A stretch of 8,814 nucleotides of DNA. Origin: Lachnospiraceae bacterium UBA3645. GTDB lineage: Bacteria; Bacillota; Clostridia; Lachnospirales; Lachnospiraceae. Both the position numbers and the translations under genes were made by a program. The notes below the pieces were generated by a model. It saw nothing but the letters and a program-made list of their open reading frames with translations. It had not been told where the DNA came from and did not search any database. The stretch spans positions 1 to 8,814 of the forward strand of contig DFKM01000043.1 in NCBI GenBank assembly GCA_002373555.1, given 5' to 3'. Position 1 is the stretch's first letter, and the number at the start of each line of letters is the position of its first letter. Positions 1 through 6,080 of this stretch are shown here, piece by piece.

Positions 1-55
1 TCTCTCATAAAGGGAGCATATCACAATGCCTGCGGGTTTTTCTTTTGCACGATGC

Positions 56-84
56 TTTTCAGAATCGGTGCGGTTTGGTATGAT
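56..84 (+). promoter_or_regulatory. Candidate extended -10 promoter for the Dabb gene
   Basis: The -35-like TTTTCA (56-61, 4 of 6 to consensus) is followed after 17 nt by TATGAT (79-84, 5 of 6). A TG one base upstream of the -10 (76-77) makes it an extended -10. Transcription would begin near 91, giving a leader of about 28 nt before the ATG at 119. Read by eye; no transcript data. Confidence 0.5.
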
Positions 85-118
85 AGAAAAAGATTCTTAT
101 GTACATTGGGAGGGTATT

Positions 119-424
119 ATGGTACGTCATATTGTTTCATGGAATTTCAGACCGGAAGTCACGGAAGAGAAGAAAAAGGAACTGTACGCCTATTTTGCGG
201 AGGCATTTCCGGCGCTGGTCGGGAAGATCCCCGGTGTGCTGCATGCGGAGATCGCGACGCCGCCGCTTCCTTCGAGCACGAAGGATATGTGCCTGTATGT
301 GGAGATGGAGAAGCCGGAGGATATTCCGGTGTATGCGAATCATCCGGAGCATCTGAAGGTGGCGCAGGTCGTGCGGGCGAATTTCCAGGACAGATGTGCG
401 ACAGATATTGTTGCAAGTGTCTGA
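119..424 (+). CDS. Dabb (stress-responsive A/B barrel) domain protein
   Basis: A 101-residue protein spanning the whole length of a Dabb domain (dimeric alpha/beta barrel, ferredoxin-like fold). It opens with MVRHIVSWNF and continues with a charged helix (about 15-34), the IPGV turn (37-40), a beta strand with DMCLYVEME (56-64) and the family-typical YANHPEHLKV (72-81) with His75 and His78. The ATG at 119 was chosen because the domain starts at its first residue and GGGAGG (108-113) sits 5 nt upstream; a longer in-frame start at 26 has no ribosome site and lies before the predicted promoter. Dabb proteins are small cytosolic dimers, mostly of unknown function; some are cyclases or stress proteins. 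The gene looks monocistronic, with a structured non-coding region downstream. Family assignment is firm; biochemical role is unknown. Confidence 0.88.
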   Translation: MVRHIVSWNFRPEVTEEKKKELYAYFAEAFPALVGKIPGVLHAEIATPPLPSSTKDMCLYVEMEKPEDIPVYANHPEHLKVAQVVRANFQDRCATDIVASV

Positions 425-445
425 CAAGAGAAGTGCTGTAGTGAC

Positions 446-706
446 GCTTCGGCAGGCAGTTCGTGCCCAAAACAGGGGTCGCTTCGATTGCTTCGTTCGC
501 GGACTGCTCGCAGTAAGCTGCTCGCTGTCCGTTGCCTGTCAAATGGACACTCATGCAAGCATGGTGTCCGCTTGACAGGCTTATCGCACAAAACATCTGC
601 ACTCCGCCGGGCAGACGAATAAAGCGTGTCTGCCCTCTGTCGGCAGTTTCGCCGTGAACTGTCGCTCTGCGCTCTACAGTTTCCGGCACGAACTGCCTGC
701 CGAAGC
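446..706. repeat. 261-bp inverted-repeat-bounded structured element (MITE-like or ncRNA)
   Basis: Positions 446-467 and 685-706 are perfect 22-bp inverted repeats (core CGGCAGGCAG on the left, CTGCCTGCCG on the right). Inside are further dyads: a long hairpin at 534-580, an 8-bp stem 609-616/628-635 (GGGCAGAC/GTCTGCCC), and 651-654 plus 656-662 pairing with 676-682 plus 684-687 (11 pairs, one of them G-U, one mismatch), which competes with the right terminal repeat. CTGCTCGC occurs twice in tandem near 504-524. CTGTA flanks the element on both sides (436-440 and 706-710), a possible but imprecise target duplication. No open frame inside has a ribosome site or recognisable protein content. A small non-autonomous mobile element, a BIME-like intergenic repeat or a structured RNA would each fit; the copy number elsewhere decides. 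Confidence 0.6.
534..580. other. Long hairpin inside the 446-706 element
   Basis: The arms 534-550 and 564-580 pair over 17 positions with a single mismatch (543/571) and one G-U. The intervening 13 nt contain CATGC and GCATG, which can extend the stem after a one-base bulge at 551. No T-run follows on either strand, so it is not a Rho-independent terminator. It could be a transcript stabiliser, a transposase-binding dyad or part of a folded RNA. Confidence 0.6.
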
Positions 707-741
707 TGTATATTGCCGTCGTTCGATGCAATTTGCAAGAA

Positions 742-775
742 TGTCATCCTGAGGAGCGGAGCGACGAAGGATCTT
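742..775. repeat. Short dispersed-type intergenic repeat
   Basis: The 34-bp stretch opens with TGTCATCCTGAGGAGC and closes with GACGAAGGATCTT, with ATCCT and AGGAT in inverted orientation. It resembles, from memory, a sequence (consensus near CATTCTGAG, GCGAAG and GAATCT) found between genes in many unrelated bacterial genomes. Only one copy lies in this window, so its repetitive nature rests on recognition, not on the sequence here. It ends 29 bp before the dehydrogenase start codon, where a promoter would be expected. No convincing -35/-10 pair was found between 707 and 804; TATAAA at 779-784 lacks a -35. Confidence 0.5.
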
Positions 776-804
776 CGATATAAAGTCTTAGGTTTTACTG
801 AAGT

Positions 805-2427
805 ATGAATATCTATGAACTGACACAGGAATATGAGATCTATCTCCGCGACGAGTCCCGCTCCATCGGGCATGCCGCTTCGATTTCGTTCCCCGAAAAC
901 GAAGCGGAAATGCGGGAGATCATCATGCAGATGAATGCAGGCGGTACGCCCGTCACCATCCAGGGCGGCCGCACCGGCCTGGCCGCCGGCGCTGTGCCGT
1001 ATGGCGGCCATGTCATGAATCTGTCGAAGATGGATCAGCTGCTGGATGTGACCGCAGAGGACGGGCGGTATTCTTTTACGGTACGGCCGGGCATGGTGCT
1101 TGCGAACCTGCGGAAGATCATCGCCGGCAGGAAGATCGATCCGGAGAAGATGCGAAGCGGCCCGGATGCAGCGCTCGCTTTCATTAACGACAGGGAATAT
1201 TTCTTCCCGACGGATCCGACGGAAACTTCCGCCACGATCGGCGGAATCGCAGCCTGCAATGCATCCGGTGCGAGAAGCTATAAATTCGGCGCGGCCAGAA
1301 ACCATATCACGCGGATCCGGATGATCCTGGCGGACGGCAGGATCGCGGATATCCGCCGCGGGGAGGTATTTGCTTCCGGCAGAAGACTGGTCCTTCCGCT
1401 GACGGACGGCAGCAGCATTTCCGCTGAAATTCCTTCTTATCAGATGCCTGCATGCAAGAATGCTTCGGGGTATTATGCCCGCCATGATATGGATGCAGTC
1501 GATCTGCTGATCGGCTCGGACGGCACGCTTGGTGCGATCTCAGAGATCGGGATCGAGCTTCTGCCGCTCCCGGCATACATCTGGGGCGTCAGCTGTTTCC
1601 TGCAGGACGAAGACCGTGCGGTCAGGCTGACGAATGCACTCAGAGATGGCTTCCGCAATCTGGCAGCAATCGAATATTTTGACAAGGGCGCGCTGGATAT
1701 TCTGCGGGAACAGAAGCGGAAGAATACCGCTTTTTCAGCGCTTCCGGCGCTTAAAAAAGAGTATAGTTGCTGCATCTATGCAGAGATCCAGGAAGAGGAT
1801 GAATCTGCAGCGCTGCAGACGCTTCTGCAGATCGGTAAATGCCTGACTGCCTGCGGCGGCCGGGAAGAGGATACGTGGGTCGCCAGATCTGATACCGACC
1901 GGGAAACGCAGCAGTTTTTCCGGCATGCGGTCCCGGAGAGCGTGAACATGCTCATCGATGAACGGAAGAAGACCGATCCGTCGATCACTAAGCTGGCCGG
2001 CGATATGGCTGTTCCGGATGAACATCTGGCAGAGGTCATGCATATGTACCGCGAGACACTCGCGGCGGCAGGTCTGCAGTCGGCTGTCTGGGGACACATG
2101 GGCAACAACCATCTGCATGTGAATATCCTGCCGCGGGACAGCAGAGATTACAGCCTCGGCAAACAGCTGATCGCGGGATGGGCGGAAAAAGTGACAGCCA
2201 TGGGCGGTGCTGTTTCCGCAGAGCACGGCGTCGGAAAGCTGAAAAGAGATTTCCTCGCGATCATGTACGGCAGTGCACGTATAGAGGAGATGGCAGCGCT
2301 GAAGAAGGCGTTTGATCCGAAGGGAATCTTCGGAAGAGGCAATCTGTTCGCAGCAGAGGTCATGGTACCTTCCGCCGGGAGAGAGGCGGTTCCTGCCGGA
2401 GAAAGAGAAACGGAGGCAGCGGAATGA
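805..2427 (+). CDS. FAD-linked 2-hydroxyacid dehydrogenase (GlcD/LctD type), probable Etf partner
   Basis: 540 residues of the VAO/PCMH flavoprotein family. The N-terminal FAD domain shows QGGRTGLAAGAVP (53-65), DPTETSATIGGIAACNASG (137-155) and GSDGTLGAISE (237-247). The C-terminal FAD-oxidase domain shows HMGNNHLHVN (431-440), SAEHGVGKLK (471-480) and FDPKGIFGRGNLF (503-515). By analogy with D-2-hydroxyglutarate and D-lactate dehydrogenases, His431, His438 and Glu473 should bind the active-site metal. A likely role is oxidation of D-lactate or another 2-hydroxyacid, passing electrons to the EtfAB encoded just downstream. ATG 805 is the first possible start, because an in-frame TGA lies at 799-801, but no Shine-Dalgarno precedes it. 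Odd points are an apparent extra loop (about 108-131) and a charged tail of about 20 residues. The substrate is not settled; glycolate and 2-hydroxyglutarate remain possible. Confidence 0.87.
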   Translation: MNIYELTQEYEIYLRDESRSIGHAASISFPENEAEMREIIMQMNAGGTPVTIQGGRTGLAAGAVPYGGHVMNLSKMDQLLDVTAEDGRYSFTVRPGMVLANLRKIIAGRKIDPEKMRSGPDAALAFINDREYFFPTDPTETSATIGGIAACNASGARSYKFGAARNHITRIRMILADGRIADIRRGEVFASGRRLVLPLTDGSSISAEIPSYQMPACKNASGYYARHDMDAVDLLIGSDGTLGAISEIGIELLPLPAYIWGVSCFLQDEDRAVRLTNALRDGFRNLAAIEYFDKGALDILREQKRKNTAFSALPALKKEYSCCIYAEIQEEDESAALQTLLQIGKCLTACGGREEDTWVARSDTDRETQQFFRHAVPESVNMLIDERKKTDPSITKLAGDMAVPDEHLAEVMHMYRETLAAAGLQSAVWGHMGNNHLHVNILPRDSRDYSLGKQLIAGWAEKVTAMGGAVSAEHGVGKLKRDFLAIMYGSARIEEMAALKKAFDPKGIFGRGNLFAAEVMVPSAGREAVPAGERETEAAE

Positions 2428-3203
2428 AGATCGTTGTATGTGTGAAAGCTGTTCCGTCCTCCACGGAAGTCCGTTTCGATCCGGTATCCCATACCATTAT
2501 CCGTGACGGAAAGCAGGCGGTGATCAATCCATTTGACGCCGCTGCGCTGGAATGTGCCCTCAGAATCAGGGAAACCGCCGGCGCACATGTGACCACGCTC
2601 AGCATGGGTATCCCCGATACGGTGCGGATCCTGCGGGATACCGTTGCAAGGGGTGCGGATGAAGCTGTACTTCTGAGCGACCGCGCCTTTGCCGGATCGG
2701 ATACCTTGGCCACGTCGTATGCGCTTGCCTGTGCGGTCAGAAAGACCGGCGTACCGGATCTTCTGATCTGCGGAAAGATGGCTGTAGACGGAGATACGGC
2801 GCAGATCGGGCCTGAGCTTGCTGCGGCGCTGGGAATCCCGGCAGTGACAAATGTGAAGGAGATCCTTTCGGTCGGAGAAGACAGGATCGGTGTGATCCGG
2901 GAGAGCGATGACGGTGAGCAGGAAGTGTCCGTCTGCCTGCCGGCGCTGATCACAGTCGTGAAATCGATCGTCGATCCGCGGATGCCGTCGATCGCAGGAA
3001 TCCGGGCGGCGGAGGCCGCTGCGGTTTCTGTATGGACGGCGGAGGAGATCGGTGCGGACCCGGAGAGGACCGGCCTCGCCGGTTCGGCTACGCAGGTGGT
3101 CAGGACATTTTCGCCGGAGCGGAAAAAGGAATGTGTGTACATAGAAGGGAGCGCCGTCGAGCAGGCGGACCGTCTGCGGGCTCTTGTGGAGGAATTGTCA
3201 TGA
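2424..3203 (+). CDS. etfB: Electron transfer flavoprotein beta subunit
   Basis: 259 residues matching full-length EtfB. It starts MKIVVCVKAVP, carries AFAGSDTLATSYAL (88-101) and the EtfB signature DGDTAQIGPELAAALGIP (122-139), and has DPRMPSI (184-190) before the arm that contacts EtfA. In bifurcating Etfs this subunit binds the NAD(H)-reactive FAD that splits electrons between a high- and a low-potential path. The start codon overlaps the dehydrogenase stop (ATGA, 2424-2427), with GGAGG at 2412-2416 seven nt upstream, so translation is coupled and a fixed stoichiometry is likely. The next gene overlaps its stop in the same way. Assignment as EtfB is firm; the bifurcating type is inferred from the ferredoxin-bearing EtfA and the dehydrogenase neighbour. 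Confidence 0.93.
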   Translation: MKIVVCVKAVPSSTEVRFDPVSHTIIRDGKQAVINPFDAAALECALRIRETAGAHVTTLSMGIPDTVRILRDTVARGADEAVLLSDRAFAGSDTLATSYALACAVRKTGVPDLLICGKMAVDGDTAQIGPELAAALGIPAVTNVKEILSVGEDRIGVIRESDDGEQEVSVCLPALITVVKSIVDPRMPSIAGIRAAEAAAVSVWTAEEIGADPERTGLAGSATQVVRTFSPERKKECVYIEGSAVEQADRLRALVEELS

Positions 3204-4384
3204 GCGGAATCATTATTGATCATGAAAAATGTATCCTCTGCAGAAAATGCCTTCGTGCCTGTCCGGTGTCTGCGCTGGAGATGGCGAACGGCCGGATCTG
3301 CGTGAAAGATCTCTGCAATCTCTGCACGATGTGTGTGGATGCCTGCCCGAAGGGGGCGATCTCGCTTGCAGCAGCAGAAGCTGCTTATGACGATCGCAGC
3401 AGCGGGATCTGGCTCTATGCGCAGGTCTCGGAGAGCGGACTTTGCAAAGTGAGCTGTGAGCTGGTGTCGAAAGCGGCGGAACTGGCTGCAGAAGCGAAAG
3501 CGCGGTCGGGTGAACTGTGTGAAGTTACAGCACTTCTGCCGTCCGGGGATGCAGAGATGGCATCAGAGCTGATTTCCTGCGGCGCGGACAGCGTGCTGTA
3601 TTGTGATCATGCGTACCTTCGTACGGGAGATCCGGATGCGGCGGCTGCCTGGATCGTCTCGCTTGTACAGGAACGGCATCCCGGGATCCTGCTGTTCCCG
3701 GCAACGGTTTCCGGCCGGGAGATCGCGCCGGCGTGCGCAGCCATGCTGGGGACGGGGCTGACGGCAGACTGCACATCCCTGCAGGTCGACCGGGAAAGCG
3801 GACTGCTGCATCAGACCAGACCGGCCTTCGGCGGCAATCTGATGGCGACAATCGTCTGCCCGGGTTCGCGTCCGCAGATGGCAACGGTCCGGGAAGGCGT
3901 GTTTCCGGTGCGGCGGAGAGAAGATCCTGCCGGTTCAGCGACGATCGAAGAAGCACCGTTTCCGGGAAATTTCCTGCCCCGCAGGAGTATCAGGGCGGTA
4001 CTGCAGGAAGCCGCGGATTCGTATGATGTGACGAAGGCGGAGAAACTGGTCGTCGTCGGCCGCGGGATCGGTTCGAAAAAGAATCTTCCGTTGATGCGGG
4101 AATTCGCGGACCGGATCGGCGCGGGGCTTGGCTGTTCCCGGCCGCTTGTGGAAGCCGGCTGGTGCGAATATTCCCACCAGGTCGGTCAGACCGGGCATTC
4201 CGTGGCACCAAAGCTTCTGATCAGCATCGGTGTTTCCGGTGCGATCCAGCATCTGGCCGGCATTGCCGGTGCAGAAAAGATCATTGCGATCAATACGGAT
4301 GCGAAAGCGCCGATCTTCGGCGCGGCGGATTACGGGATCGTGGGAGACTGTATCAGCGTGGTGAAGGATTTTCTGACAAAGTGA
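3200..4384 (+). CDS. etfA: Electron transfer flavoprotein alpha subunit with N-terminal 2[4Fe-4S] ferredoxin domain
   Basis: 394 residues. The N-terminus is a bacterial two-cluster ferredoxin: Cys11, 14, 17 and 21 followed by Pro, then Cys39, 42, 45 and 49 followed by Pro. The Etf alpha N-terminal domain follows (about 70-260). The C-terminal FAD domain has SRPLVEAGW (323-331), QVGQTG (337-342), the GVSGAIQH block (344-351) and NTDAKAPIFGAADYGIVGD (365-383). Such fusions occur in the EtfA of confurcating or bifurcating complexes (LctC, CarE of Acetobacterium woodii), where the clusters are thought to exchange electrons with ferredoxin. ATG 3200 overlaps the etfB stop (ATGA) and has GGAGG at 3188-3192, seven nt upstream; a longer frame back to 3032 would overlap etfB by 172 bp and put unrelated residues before the ferredoxin fold. 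No terminator follows before the next gene, 19 bp on. Confidence 0.93.
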   Translation: MSGIIIDHEKCILCRKCLRACPVSALEMANGRICVKDLCNLCTMCVDACPKGAISLAAAEAAYDDRSSGIWLYAQVSESGLCKVSCELVSKAAELAAEAKARSGELCEVTALLPSGDAEMASELISCGADSVLYCDHAYLRTGDPDAAAAWIVSLVQERHPGILLFPATVSGREIAPACAAMLGTGLTADCTSLQVDRESGLLHQTRPAFGGNLMATIVCPGSRPQMATVREGVFPVRRREDPAGSATIEEAPFPGNFLPRRSIRAVLQEAADSYDVTKAEKLVVVGRGIGSKKNLPLMREFADRIGAGLGCSRPLVEAGWCEYSHQVGQTGHSVAPKLLISIGVSGAIQHLAGIAGAEKIIAINTDAKAPIFGAADYGIVGDCISVVKDFLTK

Positions 4385-4403
4385 GTATGAGGAAGGAGTT
4401 CTT

Positions 4404-6080
4404 ATGAAAAACAATGGAAGAACCTGGGGATGGGTCCTGCTTGCTGTGATTGCGGTCGTGGGAATGCTGCTGCCCGGGGGGAAGGCCTACGCAGAAGGAA
4501 AGATTAATTTGACGATAACCTCGGATTATATCCTGTCCTGGGATGATTATCCAGGCGCAGCGGTTTATTACCTTGCAATTGACGGCGGATCGTGGAATGT
4601 AGAGATGCTTCCGACATTGGGAAAGAATAAAATCGATCTGAAAGCGGTTATTGATGAGAGAGTTGTCCCGCCATATGATCTGAAAAACAACGGCAGACAT
4701 AAAATCATTGTGGAGGGATACAACGAGGATCAGTCGTCACGGCTTGCAATCTCAGAGGAGAAAATCATAGACTATGTTTCGCCTGCAGCGGAATATGCAC
4801 CGGATTCCGTGACACTCTCTGCATCGCTGTCCAAAGACGGCATACTGACCTGGAAATCTGTAACCGATGCAAAACTCTACAGGATTTTTGTGGATGATCT
4901 GTATTCGGTCCCGTTCACGGAATCAATGGGCACGAAGGCGGATCTGAAAGATGTGATAAACACGTTACTGGACATGAAAGATGTGACTTTAAAGTCCAGC
5001 GGAACGTATAAGATCACTCTTGTTGCTTATGACGGGAGTTCTCCGGAACAGACGCTGGATACCTGGGAGGGTTCATTCAAATATACCGCAAAGAAGCCTT
5101 TTCTGGATTCCTATGTTACGGTAACAGGAATCAAAGATATGACTTATACAGGGAACCCGATCACGCTGAACCTGACCGTAAAAGACGGCAGCACCAAACT
5201 GACGGAAAATAAAGATTATAAGGTTTCCTATAAATACAATACCAATGTCGGTACTGCGACCGTAACGCTTGTTGGTACAGGCGGATATGAAGGAACGATC
5301 ACACGATATTTCAGTATTCTGGAGCCTTCGCAGACCTCAGAAAAAACAGATACAAATACAGAAAAATCTGATGTAAATACGGATAAAACCGATGAGAATG
5401 CAGAGAAAACGGAGGATCATAATACGGATCCCACGGCTGCCGCCCTCACCAAAGGCACCCCTCAGTCCTCTGCCGAAGCCCTCCTTGCATCCGTGAAGGC
5501 CAACAAGGATCCTGTCGGGACCGAATTCGGCAAGCTTCAGCTGCGCGTTTCCAAGACAGCTGCTAAAAAACTGACGCTCAAATGGAAGAAAATCAGCGGA
5601 GCGGCAAAATATGTCATGTACGGCAATGTCGCCGGTAAGAAGCCTTTCAAAAAACTGGCGGAAATCAAGAAGAGCAAGGCAGCTTTTACGAAGAAATCGC
5701 TGAAACCGGGGAAATGGTACAAGCTCCTGCTGATTGCGTATGATCAGAAAGGGGATGTGCTTTCGGCTTCCAAGACTGTGTATGCGGCAACAACCGGCGG
5801 AAAGTATACGAACCCCGCAAAACTGTCGACCGCCGCAAAGAAAAACAAGGTATCGGTCAAAGTCAAAAAAACATTCAAGCTGAAAGCGAAAGCCGCAAAG
5901 GCATCCGCAAAGCTGAAGATGAAGACCTACAGCAAGATCCGTTACGAATCCTCCAATCCGAAAATCGCGTCGGTCTCGGGCAAAGGCGTGATCAAAGGAA
6001 AGAAGAAAGGTTCCTGTTATGTTTACGCTTATGCGCAGAACGGCGTATTTCAAAAAATCAAAGTGACAGTCAAAAAGTGA
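4404..6080 (+). CDS. Secreted modular protein with FN3-like, Ig-like and lysine-rich BIG2-like domains
   Basis: 558 residues. A signal peptide (1-30, hydrophobic core about 9-23, AYA before the cut) is followed by two related FN3-like modules: 34-127 with ILSWDDYPGAAVYYLAID, and 136-229 with ILTWKSVTDAKLYRIFVDD. An Ig-like module with TYTGNP and DYKVSY follows (about 238-306), then an acidic heptad linker (312-339), a third FN3-like module (about 388-463) and a BIG2-like C-terminus (about 481-557) with RYESSNPKIASVSGKGVIKG. Residues 371-558 contain 48 lysines (about a quarter). There is no LPXTG, transmembrane tail or SLH domain, so it is probably released or held to the wall by charge. AAGGAG at 4393-4398 sits 5 nt before the ATG. 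It lies 19 bp behind etfA with no terminator between them. No enzyme domain is visible; an adhesive or binding role is only a guess. Confidence 0.82.
   Translation: MKNNGRTWGWVLLAVIAVVGMLLPGGKAYAEGKINLTITSDYILSWDDYPGAAVYYLAIDGGSWNVEMLPTLGKNKIDLKAVIDERVVPPYDLKNNGRHKIIVEGYNEDQSSRLAISEEKIIDYVSPAAEYAPDSVTLSASLSKDGILTWKSVTDAKLYRIFVDDLYSVPFTESMGTKADLKDVINTLLDMKDVTLKSSGTYKITLVAYDGSSPEQTLDTWEGSFKYTAKKPFLDSYVTVTGIKDMTYTGNPITLNLTVKDGSTKLTENKDYKVSYKYNTNVGTATVTLVGTGGYEGTITRYFSILEPSQTSEKTDTNTEKSDVNTDKTDENAEKTEDHNTDPTAAALTKGTPQSSAEALLASVKANKDPVGTEFGKLQLRVSKTAAKKLTLKWKKISGAAKYVMYGNVAGKKPFKKLAEIKKSKAAFTKKSLKPGKWYKLLLIAYDQKGDVLSASKTVYAATTGGKYTNPAKLSTAAKKNKVSVKVKKTFKLKAKAAKASAKLKMKTYSKIRYESSNPKIASVSGKGVIKGKKKGSCYVYAYAQNGVFQKIKVTVKK
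5337..5420 (+). repeat. Four imperfect 21-bp tandem repeats coding an acidic heptad linker
   Basis: The copies encode SEKTDTN, TEKSDVN, TDKTDEN and AEKTEDH (protein residues 312-339), a pattern of x-E/D-K-T/S-D/E-x-N/H. Copies differ mainly by scattered substitutions and stay in register. The linker joins the AT-richer front half to the C-rich, lysine-coding back half of the secreted protein. Repeat-number variation between strains would change linker length without shifting the frame. Confidence 0.75.

Noticed and set aside
11..46. Possible terminator of an upstream gene (GCAT/ATGC then T-rich tract)
   Set aside because: Only a 4-bp stem is certain, and the bases between it and the T-run do not pair.
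26..118. Upstream in-frame start for the Dabb protein
   Set aside because: It has no Shine-Dalgarno and lies before the predicted promoter, while the Dabb domain begins exactly at the ATG at 119.
779..784. TATAAA as -10 of the dehydrogenase operon
   Set aside because: No -35-like hexamer lies 16-18 nt upstream, which falls within the 742-775 repeat, and there is no extended -10.
159..1485. Long minus-strand open frames (159-731 and 340-1485) through the 425-804 gap
   Set aside because: They run antisense through the Dabb gene, the inverted-repeat element and the dehydrogenase gene. They have no ribosome site and no recognisable domain, and the residues simply translate repeat DNA.
3032..3199. 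Longer etfA start inside etfB
   Set aside because: The extra 56 residues are out-of-frame etfB sequence. ATG 3200 has a good ribosome site and the ferredoxin fold begins there.
2360..3223. 287-codon minus-strand frame opposite etfB
   Set aside because: It is Ser/Ala/Arg/Thr-rich antisense of a GC-biased gene, with no family likeness. EtfB on the plus strand is certain.
5337..6053. 238-codon minus-strand frame opposite the secreted protein
   Set aside because: It is Phe/Leu/Arg-rich because it is the complement of lysine-rich codons; no ribosome site or domain.
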